Assembly: GCA_007129635.1 (NCBI GenBank)
Contig: SKVE01000192.1
Location: forward strand, 1-7,657
Length of the DNA stretch: 7,657 bases
Reading direction: 5' to 3'
DNA from: Planctomycetaceae bacterium
Lineage (GTDB): Bacteria > Planctomycetota > Planctomycetia > Pirellulales > Pirellulaceae
How positions within the stretch are numbered: position 1 is the first letter of the stretch; each line of letters opens with the position of its first letter. A program made the position numbers and the translations under genes. The notes below the pieces were generated by a model, which worked only from the letters and a program-made list of their open reading frames with translations, was not told where the DNA came from and searched no databases. Below, one piece after another: positions 1 through 6,430 of the stretch.

Positions 1-6
1 ACGATC

Positions 7-2490
7 TCACGATCGGTCTCCGAAAGTTCGGCTGGTAAAGGCCAGCGTCAGCACGGTGAACGAGCTGATCGGCATCAACAGGGCGGCTGTCAGCGGGCCG
101 ATCCACCCGATGATCGCCAGCGAGGCTGCCAGTGCATTGTAGCACAGCGAAGCGGTCAGGCAGCGACGGATGGCGTGCAAGGTATTGCGAGCCGCCTGGA
201 TCACCTCGACGACGGGGATCAGCCCACTGCGGCTCAAGTAGACATCGGCCGCTGCCAAACTGGCCTCGGCGCCACCGTGCACGGCGATCCCGACCGTTGC
301 TGCGGACAGGGCAGCCGCATCGTTCACGCCATCGCCGACCATAACGGTCGGGCCTTGGCGAGCGGCCTGTTCGACGTATTGGACCTTGTCTTCCGGAGTG
401 GCACCGCCCACAGCATCCTGCGGGGGGACGTCCAGTTGTTGGGCCACCGCGCGGACGACGCTGGGATGGTCACCGGATAGGATGCGCACCTTCCAGCCCA
501 TCCGGCGCAGTTGCTCCAGAGCCTGAGCGGCATCGTCGCGGATCGGATCGCCCAGGGCGGCGACGGCGATAACCTGCTGGTCGACGGCGACCAGCACGGG
601 CGTTGCCGCCTGGTCCAAGGCCGCTTGTTCGGCTTGCAGCATCGAGTGATCGATCCGGCAGTCCATCTGTCGAACAAAACGGGCGGAGCCGATGACGACG
701 TGATGACCGTCGACGGTCCCCGCCAGTCCGCCCCCCATCGTCTGCTGGACTTCGGTGGCCTGTGCAGCGGCGGTGCGGTCTTGGCCGATCCGCTGCTCGC
801 AGAATTGGACCAGGGCCGTGGCGATCGGGTGCGCCGAATGTCGCTGGATCGCTGCCACCCACGGCAGCACGGCATCGTCGCCGGACCATTGCAGCACGCT
901 GGTGCGGCTGGCCGTCAGCGTTCCTGTCTTGTCCAAAACGACCATCCCGGGACGCGACAGCACCTCGAGGATTTCTCCGCCCTTGATCAAGATCTTACGG
1001 CGAGCCGCGCGGCCCAACGCCACGGTCACGGCCAGCGGAGTGGCCATGCCCAGGGCGCACGGGCAGGTAACGATCAGCAGGGCCACGGCATGGTCCACGG
1101 CTCGGCTGGGGTCCCATATCATCCATAACCCGAAGGTCAACACGGCCAGTACCAATACGACCAAGACGAACCATCCGGCGATGCGATCGGCCAGCAAGAC
1201 AATCGGCGCGCGGCGCTGGCTGCACTGTTCGACCAGCCGCATCAACCGTCCGACTCGCGTTTGCTCACCCACCTGCTGGACTTCGACCAGCAGCCTGGCG
1301 GACAGGTTCACGGTCCCCGCATGGACGGTTTCGCCGGGCGCGACCGGGACGGCGTGCGATTCCCCGGTCAGCAACGACTGGTCGATCGTCGACTGGCCTT
1401 CCAGTACTTGGCCGTCGGTGGGAATCGAGTCGCCGGCGCGGACTTCGACCACGTCGCCCGGTACGATCGCTTCCAGAGGCACCAGTTCGATGCCTGATTC
1501 GGTCATTCGTCGCGCCGAAGTCGGCGTCAACGAAAACAGCAGCTCGATCGCATCGCCTGCCCAACGTTGTTGACGACGTTGGATCCAGCGTCCGGCCAGC
1601 AGCATCAGGATCAGCATGGTCAGCGAATCGAAGTAGATCTCACCGGTACCACGGATCGCGTTGATCGTCCCCGCCAAGCTACCGGCCAGCAGACCGATGG
1701 CGATCGGCAGGTCCAGGTGAGCGGTCCGGGTCCGTAGGGCCGCCCAGGCGCCACGAAAGAACAGGCTGCCGGGCCACAGCAGGGCGATCAGCCCAAAACC
1801 CATGCTGGTCAAGCGGAATAGCTGTGAGTATTGGTCCTCGATGCCCGTGAACATGCCGCCGTACAGGGCGAAGGCCAGTGTCATCACGTTGCCCGCACAG
1901 GCCGCGGCCACTCCGATGCGGATCAAAAAACGCTGGTCCTCGCGTCGTCGTTGTTGTCGGGCTCGAGCGTCCTTGGCGGGATGGGGCGGATAGCCCAGCG
2001 AATTCAGGGTGCGAGCGATCCGGGACAGGGCGATTTGCGAATCATCCCAGCGAATACGGACCAGCGAGCGTCGAATGTCCAAGCGGGCTTCAAGCACTCC
2101 GGGGGCAATCATCGGCAGCTTTTCCACCAACCAGACACATGCCGAACAGTGTACGCCCTCCAGATACAACTCGGTGGATTGCATTCCATCCGGCAAAGTC
2201 TGGTAGTACAGGTCGCGGAAAACCGGGTCGTCCAGTTCGCGGTAGCGCAGATCGGTCACACGCGCCGGCGGCGATGCCGCGCCGGTAGCATCCCGCAGCC
2301 GATAGAAGCGATCCATCCCGCAGCCGTGGATCATCTCATAGACCGTTTGGCAACCGTGGCAGCAGAACTGCAACGGGCTATCGGGATCGACCAGTCCTGC
2401 CGGCACGGGCAAGCCGCAATGCGAACAGACGACATCTTCTGCAATGCAAGTGTTTGGCTTGCGACTGTCTTGTTCAGGCGTAGTGGACAT
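7..2490 (-). CDS. ccoI: CcoI/FixI-type Cu(I)-translocating P1B ATPase
   Basis: This is a complete 827-aa heavy-metal P-type ATPase that uses ATP to export Cu(I) from the cytoplasm across the inner membrane. In the CcoI/FixI branch the copper serves maturation of cbb3-type cytochrome c oxidase. Seen in the sequence: an N-terminal cysteine cluster typical of this branch (C22xxC25, then C43-C44xxC47); an HMA metal-binding domain with C115xxC118; eight predicted membrane helices (about 188-210, 224-246, 257-279, 285-302, 433-457, 464-487, 773-795, 797-818); the actuator TGES at 375-378; the intramembrane metal site C476-P-C478; the phosphorylated D520 in DKTGT; H554-P555; and GDGVND at 719-724. 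Y784-N785 and M806-P-I-S-S in the last two helices fit the Cu(I) subgroup. It starts 18 bp after the phosphoesterase stop without a clear Shine-Dalgarno, which suggests translational coupling. Length and domains are usual for the branch. A CopA-type detoxification role cannot be fully excluded. Confidence 0.9.
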   Translation of the reverse strand: MSTTPEQDSRKPNTCIAEDVVCSHCGLPVPAGLVDPDSPLQFCCHGCQTVYEMIHGCGMDRFYRLRDATGAASPPARVTDLRYRELDDPVFRDLYYQTLPDGMQSTELYLEGVHCSACVWLVEKLPMIAPGVLEARLDIRRSLVRIRWDDSQIALSRIARTLNSLGYPPHPAKDARARQQRRREDQRFLIRIGVAAACAGNVMTLAFALYGGMFTGIEDQYSQLFRLTSMGFGLIALLWPGSLFFRGAWAALRTRTAHLDLPIAIGLLAGSLAGTINAIRGTGEIYFDSLTMLILMLLAGRWIQRRQQRWAGDAIELLFSLTPTSARRMTESGIELVPLEAIVPGDVVEVRAGDSIPTDGQVLEGQSTIDQSLLTGESHAVPVAPGETVHAGTVNLSARLLVEVQQVGEQTRVGRLMRLVEQCSQRRAPIVLLADRIAGWFVLVVLVLAVLTFGLWMIWDPSRAVDHAVALLIVTCPCALGMATPLAVTVALGRAARRKILIKGGEILEVLSRPGMVVLDKTGTLTASRTSVLQWSGDDAVLPWVAAIQRHSAHPIATALVQFCEQRIGQDRTAAAQATEVQQTMGGGLAGTVDGHHVVIGSARFVRQMDCRIDHSMLQAEQAALDQAATPVLVAVDQQVIAVAALGDPIRDDAAQALEQLRRMGWKVRILSGDHPSVVRAVAQQLDVPPQDAVGGATPEDKVQYVEQAARQGPTVMVGDGVNDAAALSAATVGIAVHGGAEASLAAADVYLSRSGLIPVVEVIQAARNTLHAIRRCLTASLCYNALAASLAIIGWIGPLTAALLMPISSFTVLTLAFTSRTFGDRS

Positions 2491-2508
2491 GGCACCGTCA
2501 GGGACGTG

Positions 2509-3747
2509 TTAGCAAAGGACATCGGGGGCAGCCGCAGCATCGGCGTCTGCGGTGGACGCTTCGCTGCCCAACACCAGCAGCGCCAGTTCCGGGCGGCACA
2601 GGATGCGTAGCGGTTGGCAACCGGACAAACCGCGACTGACATGCAGCATCGTGGGCGGTTGGAAGTACGTGCCGCCGGCGAAGCGTACACCATAACGACT
2701 TTGGCTGAGCACCGGGCCGATCACGGGAAACCGGATCTGACCGCCGTGGGTATGTCCCGCCATCATCAGATCAAAGCGTTGGCGACCAGCCCAGAAGATC
2801 CGGTCGGGAGTGTGAGCCAGCAGGATGCGCAGCGCCGGCGTTGGGGCGTTCTGCGCCGGACAACGCTGCATGTCGGGCGCGGGGCCCCACCAAGGCAACT
2901 CGTTACCGGCCAGCAAAATCGTTTGGCCGTTGAGTTCCACGGTGATGCACTGTCCGCCCAGGTAGTGCATCCCCGCCGATTGGATCGCGTCGACAATTCG
3001 AGCCTTGTCCGGCAGTCGTTGTTCGTGATTGCCCAGCACGCAGTAGACGCCCAACCGACTGGTCAGCCCACCCAGCACGTCTTGGAACCAGCCCAGGCAT
3101 TCGGCTCGGTCGATGATATCCCCGGTGATCGCGATCAAATCGGGCTGCATCGCGTTGGTCCGATCGACGATCAGATCGAAGTAATCTCGAGTCAACTGGC
3201 CGGTAAAGTGCAGATCGGACAGATGGGCGATGCGCATGCCGTCCAGTGAAGCGGGCAGTTGCGGCATCCGCAAGATCTTTTCGTTCACTTCCAATTGCAG
3301 GATCTGATTGCCCGGCACAAGCGCCCAGGCTCGCGTTTTCCTATCACCGCACGGCGATTCGGCAAGGACCCGATCGACGTGAATCACCTGGCTGTGGTTC
3401 CTCAACAAACGCCGCGTGGTACCTTGCCATTTGCGTGCCGCCCATTGCGTGGCGACCACCAAGGCATAAGTGCAGCAGGCTGCAAAGTAGGCCATAGCGA
3501 TCAGGCCGGCTGTCCAAACTGCCAATGGGTCGAGCAGTGATTCGGGCTCAGCCATCAAAGCGACAACACCCAGGACCAGGATGCCCAGCAAGAAGCCGAG
3601 CAACCCTTTTTCGATGACCTCCAGCCACTCTCGGCGGAACCCAAACGAATGCAAGCGATTCATGGCCGCGACGCACAGCGCAAAGTGCCCGGTCAATGCC
3701 AGCAGGCAGAACGTCCACGACCGCAGTGCATCAGCCCCTAGATCCAT
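2509..3747 (-). CDS. Membrane-anchored calcineurin-like metallophosphoesterase
   Basis: This 412-aa protein has about three N-terminal membrane helices (roughly residues 10-29, 46-65 and 76-99) followed by a calcineurin-like metallophosphoesterase domain from about 170 to 395. All signature metal-binding blocks are visible: D178-L-H180, G209-D210, G239-N240-H241-E242, H312, and G331-H332-T333-H334. The site should therefore be an intact two-metal phosphoesterase, probably held at the inner face of the cytoplasmic membrane. The arrangement resembles the YkuE/YaeI-like group. In other bacteria membrane-linked relatives hydrolyse lipid-linked phosphodiesters, such as UDP-2,3-diacylglucosamine in lipid A synthesis (LpxG of chlamydiae), but the substrate here cannot be read from the sequence. 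The start at 3747 is supported by an AAAGGA motif 11 nt upstream, lying in the end of the preceding gene. The gap to that gene is only 7 bp and the copper ATPase follows after 18 bp, so it sits mid-operon. Confidence 0.88.
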   Translation of the reverse strand: MDLGADALRSWTFCLLALTGHFALCVAAMNRLHSFGFRREWLEVIEKGLLGFLLGILVLGVVALMAEPESLLDPLAVWTAGLIAMAYFAACCTYALVVATQWAARKWQGTTRRLLRNHSQVIHVDRVLAESPCGDRKTRAWALVPGNQILQLEVNEKILRMPQLPASLDGMRIAHLSDLHFTGQLTRDYFDLIVDRTNAMQPDLIAITGDIIDRAECLGWFQDVLGGLTSRLGVYCVLGNHEQRLPDKARIVDAIQSAGMHYLGGQCITVELNGQTILLAGNELPWWGPAPDMQRCPAQNAPTPALRILLAHTPDRIFWAGRQRFDLMMAGHTHGGQIRFPVIGPVLSQSRYGVRFAGGTYFQPPTMLHVSRGLSGCQPLRILCRPELALLVLGSEASTADADAAAAPDVLC

Positions 3748-3754
3748 CGACCAT

Positions 3755-5368
3755 CTATTCCTTTAGCGCATCTTCTTGCTGGAGTTCTTCGGGCGGCGAT
3801 TCCTGGCACCAGCTCAGGATCGTTTCGATCACCTCCAACAGTTGCTCGACGCGAAACGGCTTGTACAGTACGGCTTTCGGGTGCAAACCTTCCTGACGGG
3901 CTTTGACCAGCGAGTGTCCCGGATCGTAGCCGAACCCTTGCATCAGGATCAATGGCAGGCGGCCAGGGAAGAGTGGCTGGAGCCGCAACATTAGTTCGTG
4001 ACCCGTCATGTCCGGCAAGCGGATATCGGTAATGATCGCATCGTAGGGGGCATCGACACTGCTGGCGCGGACCAAGAGCTGTGCTTGGCCTCCGGTGCGA
4101 GCGCCTTCGACGATGCAACCGAAACGTTCCAAGGTGTGGTGCGCGCTATCCAGGATATCGGCATCGCCGTCGACCACCAGCACCCGGACGTTGCGGAACC
4201 GCTCGACGTCCGCGTTCTGCAGCACGGCCGGCACCGCCTCTTCCGGCGTCATCCCCTTGCCTACCTCCTGGATCAAGTGTCGGATATCGCGAGCCACGCG
4301 CAGGATCCTCCGCAGCCGTTGTTCGACCTCCGGTTCGTGCCCCAGATAGGCTTCCAAGACATGAACCGCATCGTTCAGAATATCGTCGATGGGACGTGCG
4401 ACTGCTCGATGAATCTCCTCGATGCTCTTGATGACCATCCCAGCACTCTGTGCGGTCAACAATTCCAGTGAATTTAAGGCAGAAGCCACCTCGCGCGCGA
4501 AGATTTCCAGAAAGACGAGATCATCCTGCGTAAAGGCGTGGGGTTCCGGACTCTCGACGTTAAACGTGCCGATCACGGCATCGTGCAGCACCAGCGGAAC
4601 GGTCAACGAGCTGCGTGCGCCGGCGAATCCGGGCAGGTAGAGGGAATCTTCCTGGATGTCCTCGCAAAGGTAGCTCTGTCCGGTCGCCGCGACGAACCCG
4701 GTGATGCCGAATCCCTGGGCTTCGGCGAATAAAGGGCGTTCTAACACATCCGGCTCCATCTTCGAGGAAAGCAAAGGCACCAGACGCCCGGTCCGCTCTT
4801 CCAGCAATCGGATCTCGAATACGTCATAATCCAGCAAGTCGCGTGTGTAATGCATGATGTTGGAATTCAGCAGTTCGATGCGATCTTCGACCGTCAAATC
4901 GAACACTTCTTCCGGTTTCAGATCCGTCATGTTGACGCCCGCTTGGTGAATCGCCTCCATCTTCTGCTGCTGCTGGACCTCGATCGTGATATCCCGGACG
5001 ATCACGACCAACCGCTTCTTTCCGGAACCGGCGGGTGTGCGTAGTGGTGTGACTTGCAACTGACAATAGTGCTTTTCGAACACTCGCAGCTTCGTCATCG
5101 AAGACTGGCCGGTGGCCAACGCCGTGGAAAACGGGCAGAAATCGGGACCGATGATCTCCGGGTGCGTCAGGACCTCGAAAAAGTTTTTCCCGACGACCTG
5201 GGTACCCTCGTGCATTTGCTGGAATCGCAGGTTCGCCCAGCGGATGACATTTTCTTGATCCAGCAGCACGACTCCGTCCATCAAGTCATCGAGGATCTGC
5301 CCACGAAAGTCGAACGCGTCGGTGTTCTTTTCGTCCAGGTTGCCTGTCAAGCTTCTTCCCCTTGCCAT
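3755..5368 (-). CDS. PAS-GAF-receiver domain signalling protein
   Basis: This is a 537-aa soluble signalling protein with no membrane segment or signal peptide. Seen in order: a PAS domain at about 22-130, a Gln-rich linker (about 130-140), a GAF domain at about 150-305, a helical segment at about 306-372 that resembles a dimerisation domain (H320 lies before R325-P326, faintly like a histidine-kinase H-box), and a C-terminal receiver domain at about 394-518. There is no HATPase domain, no HTH and no output enzyme. In the receiver the phospho-acceptor aligns with D448 and the conserved lysine with K503, but the second acidic position is G401 (V-D400-G-D) and the usual Thr/Ser is Q477. Phosphorylation may thus be weak or absent. 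Its ligand and partner are unknown. It is the second gene of the probable operon, 28 bp after the membrane protein and 7 bp before the phosphoesterase. The start is uncertain: the ATG has no good Shine-Dalgarno, while a TTG at 5350 has one. Confidence 0.87.
   Translation of the reverse strand: MARGRSLTGNLDEKNTDAFDFRGQILDDLMDGVVLLDQENVIRWANLRFQQMHEGTQVVGKNFFEVLTHPEIIGPDFCPFSTALATGQSSMTKLRVFEKHYCQLQVTPLRTPAGSGKKRLVVIVRDITIEVQQQQKMEAIHQAGVNMTDLKPEEVFDLTVEDRIELLNSNIMHYTRDLLDYDVFEIRLLEERTGRLVPLLSSKMEPDVLERPLFAEAQGFGITGFVAATGQSYLCEDIQEDSLYLPGFAGARSSLTVPLVLHDAVIGTFNVESPEPHAFTQDDLVFLEIFAREVASALNSLELLTAQSAGMVIKSIEEIHRAVARPIDDILNDAVHVLEAYLGHEPEVEQRLRRILRVARDIRHLIQEVGKGMTPEEAVPAVLQNADVERFRNVRVLVVDGDADILDSAHHTLERFGCIVEGARTGGQAQLLVRASSVDAPYDAIITDIRLPDMTGHELMLRLQPLFPGRLPLILMQGFGYDPGHSLVKARQEGLHPKAVLYKPFRVEQLLEVIETILSWCQESPPEELQQEDALKE
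3759..3764 (-). promoter_or_regulatory. Ribosome binding site of the phosphoesterase gene
   Basis: AAAGGA on the minus strand lies 11 nt before the ATG at 3745-3747, within the last codons of the PAS-GAF-receiver gene. The overlap of this site with upstream coding sequence fits coupled translation of the two genes. Confidence 0.5.
5357..5363 (-). promoter_or_regulatory. Strong Shine-Dalgarno-like motif inside the annotated start
   Basis: AAGGGGA on the minus strand lies six bases before a TTG codon (5348-5350, codon 7 of the PAS-GAF-receiver ORF). The upstream ATG at 5366-5368 has only AGGGC about 14 nt away. The TTG may be the true start, which would shorten the protein to 531 aa. The PAS domain begins only around residue 22, so either start keeps it intact. 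Confidence 0.4.
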
Positions 5369-5396
5369 TTTCGTAGGTCGCAGCCCTGAGGACGTC

Positions 5397-6116
5397 CTAA
5401 TCTTCCGTTAACGCGCGATCGATCGCCAGTTGGAATTGTTCGCTGATCCGGATCTCGAATGGTTCATCGGGAATTCCTGCCGTATCGGCTCGTTCTTCCA
5501 ATAGCGTGATGAATTCGCGCAGTTGATCATCGTTCACCGAACCTTTCCATTCCATCGATCCGTCCTCGTGCCGATCCATCACATAATCCAACGCGTCGTC
5601 CAGTTCCTCCTGCTGAATCTTCTCTTCCAGGACGCCGCGGCATACTCGCTGCATGGTACGCCGCGCCTGCTGTTTTTCCTCGTCGCTCAACCCCGAGGGA
5701 TGGATATATTGGGACTCGATGGAAAACACCACGAGGGTACCCATCAGAGGCGATTGAGCCAATTCTTCCATGATCCTTCCCAACTGTTCGGTGGTAATCT
5801 TGCCCGACTTGTACAGATCGGCTACCCGATCCACCTGGTCAATCACCGCCTGTTTTTCTTCCTCGTCCAACTCGGATTCCTGGATTCCCGAGACGATCGC
5901 CTCGCGAGCCGTATCCGATACGAACGCTTTGATCTTATCTCTGCTGGCATAGATCAGCCAGATACCCGCAACGACCAAGAGCATCAAGGCCAGCACCGCG
6001 CCCAAGCAACCGATCAGGCAGGTCGTCGCAACGCTGCGCTGTTGTGGTGGCACCAGTTCCGCAGGTATCGCATCGGCAGGCGAATTCGGCTGGCTGGCGC
6101 CAGGTGGACCTGACAT
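5397..6116 (-). CDS. Single-pass membrane protein of unknown function
   Basis: I do not recognise this 239-aa protein. It has a short Pro/Ala-rich N-terminus (residues 1-26), one strong hydrophobic helix at about 31-57, and a highly charged, mostly helical remainder rich in Glu, Asp, Lys and Gln (about 58-239). The segment at 77-120 (acidic run D83-E-E-E-K, then a Lys-Ser-Gly-Lys-Ile turn near 103-107) and the segment at 143-182 look like helical hairpins. No enzymatic motif, lipobox or cysteine pair was seen. The start at 6116 is supported by GGAG 11 nt upstream. It is the first gene of the minus-strand cluster and is followed after 28 bp by the PAS-GAF-receiver gene, so the two may act together, for example as a membrane partner and a signalling protein; that is inference. 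It is probably a lineage-restricted family. That it is a real gene is supported by the clean membrane segment, its position and the Shine-Dalgarno. Confidence 0.8.
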   Translation of the reverse strand: MSGPPGASQPNSPADAIPAELVPPQQRSVATTCLIGCLGAVLALMLLVVAGIWLIYASRDKIKAFVSDTAREAIVSGIQESELDEEEKQAVIDQVDRVADLYKSGKITTEQLGRIMEELAQSPLMGTLVVFSIESQYIHPSGLSDEEKQQARRTMQRVCRGVLEEKIQQEELDDALDYVMDRHEDGSMEWKGSVNDDQLREFITLLEERADTAGIPDEPFEIRISEQFQLAIDRALTED

Positions 6117-6127
6117 GTCTTGGGTGA

Positions 6128-6131
6128 CTCC
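6128..6131 (-). promoter_or_regulatory. Ribosome binding site of the 239-aa membrane protein
   Basis: GGAG on the minus strand lies 11 nt before the ATG at 6114-6116. The spacing is slightly long but acceptable. No better start lies nearby. Confidence 0.45.
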
Positions 6132-6160
6132 GTAAAGGACAAAAATCGGAGGCTCGGACG

Positions 6161-6190
6161 CTTAGGAACGCAGGAAACTGTCATCCTAAG
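6161..6190. repeat. Inverted repeat CTTAGGA-N16-TCCTAAG
   Basis: Two perfect 7-bp arms (6161-6167 and 6184-6190) are separated by 16 bases. The right arm overlaps the candidate -10 box of the minus-strand promoter, so the repeat may be an operator. Alternatively it could form a weak hairpin in a leader if transcription starts further upstream. Confidence 0.5.
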
Positions 6191-6211
6191 ACAACCCGCG
6201 ATTCAACGCAA
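6183..6211 (-). promoter_or_regulatory. Candidate promoter for the minus-strand operon
   Basis: On the minus strand, TTGCGT (6206-6211) and TAGGAT (6183-6188) are separated by exactly 17 bp. They match the sigma-70 consensus at 3/6 and 4/6 positions. The start point would be near 6176, giving a leader of about 60 nt before the ATG at 6116. The match is weak, and planctomycete promoters may deviate from the E. coli consensus. Confidence 0.3.
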
Positions 6212-6310
6212 ATGGGAAGTTTGGGGTTGGCTCGTTTTTTTTCGTCTGGCGAACCATCCCCGGTGCAATTCGCGAAAGGTCGGCAAACAGCAGGCGTGCT
6301 GTTAGTCATC

Positions 6311-6323
6311 GAACCCATGGTTC
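6311..6323. repeat. Inverted repeat GAACC-CAT-GGTTC, possible operator
   Basis: Perfect 5-bp arms with a 3-bp spacer lie where the -35 region of the downstream TATAAT box would fall. The same pentamer recurs at 6331-6335 and 6355-6359, and at 6251-6255. This suggests a regulator binding site, but no known operator was recognised. Confidence 0.4.
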
Positions 6324-6329
6324 CCCAGT

Positions 6330-6360
6330 CGGTTCATGGAGTATAATGGAAAACGAACCG
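6330..6360. repeat. CGGTTC/GAACCG arms flanking the -10 box
   Basis: CGGTTC (6330-6335) and GAACCG (6355-6360) are perfect inverted 6-bp arms with 19 bp between them, and the TATAAT box lies in that interval. The repeat spans the expected transcription start, so a role at the DNA level is likelier than an RNA hairpin. Confidence 0.4.
6342..6347 (+). promoter_or_regulatory. TATAAT -10 box upstream of the VWA gene
   Basis: A perfect sigma-70 -10 hexamer lies 83 bp before the VWA start codon. No good -35 hexamer occurs at the normal distance (a 17-bp spacer gives GGTTCC), and the extended -10 TGn is absent. If real, the promoter may need an activator. The expected start is near 6354, with a leader of about 77 nt. 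Confidence 0.5.
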
Positions 6361-6419
6361 AGTCATCCGAGTTTACCGCGACGCAGTATCGTTCGGTACC
6401 CGCTCGTTAGTTTTGGATC

Positions 6420-6425
6420 GAGGAG
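6420..6425 (+). promoter_or_regulatory. Ribosome binding site of the VWA gene
   Basis: GAGGAG lies five bases before the ATG at 6431. It is the strongest Shine-Dalgarno upstream of any start in the window and fixes that start well. Confidence 0.75.
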
Positions 6426-6430
6426 CGACC

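Larger units (their letters stand above)
6117..6430. other. Divergent intergenic region
   Basis: This 314-bp region has no convincing gene. It separates the start of the minus-strand cluster from the start of the VWA gene and so should contain promoters for both directions. Visible elements are an inverted repeat at 6161-6190, a weak minus-strand promoter at 6183-6211, a run of eight T at 6235-6242, a GAACC-CAT-GGTTC inverted repeat at 6311-6323, a perfect TATAAT at 6342-6347 flanked by CGGTTC/GAACCG, and a Shine-Dalgarno at 6420-6425. A 61-codon TTG-started frame across part of it lacks a ribosome binding site and is not called. Confidence 0.75.

Noticed and set aside
755..1573. Open frame of 272 codons on the plus strand across the ATPase gene
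   Set aside because: It is rich in Ser, Thr, Arg and Pro with no motif. It lies wholly antisense to the phosphorylation and actuator domains of the ATPase.
1831..2610. Open frame of 259 codons on the plus strand, antisense to the copper ATPase
   Set aside because: The composition is low-complexity and unlike a folded protein, and there is no Shine-Dalgarno. The opposite strand encodes an ATPase with all its motifs, so this is a shadow frame of GC-rich coding DNA.
5389..5398. Perfect 10-bp palindrome AGGACGTCCT at the end of the 239-aa gene
   Set aside because: It is short, covers the stop codon of the coding frame, and has no U-tract after it. Chance occurrence is likely.
6235..6242. Run of eight T as a possible rho-independent terminator
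   Set aside because: No GC-rich stem precedes it on the plus strand, and no gene ends nearby in either direction. As an A-tract on the minus strand it lies too far upstream for a clear UP element.
6120..6305. Small 61-codon frame in the intergenic region
   Set aside because: It starts at TTG without a ribosome binding site, overlaps the candidate promoter elements, and has no hydrophobic or other pattern suggesting a real small protein.
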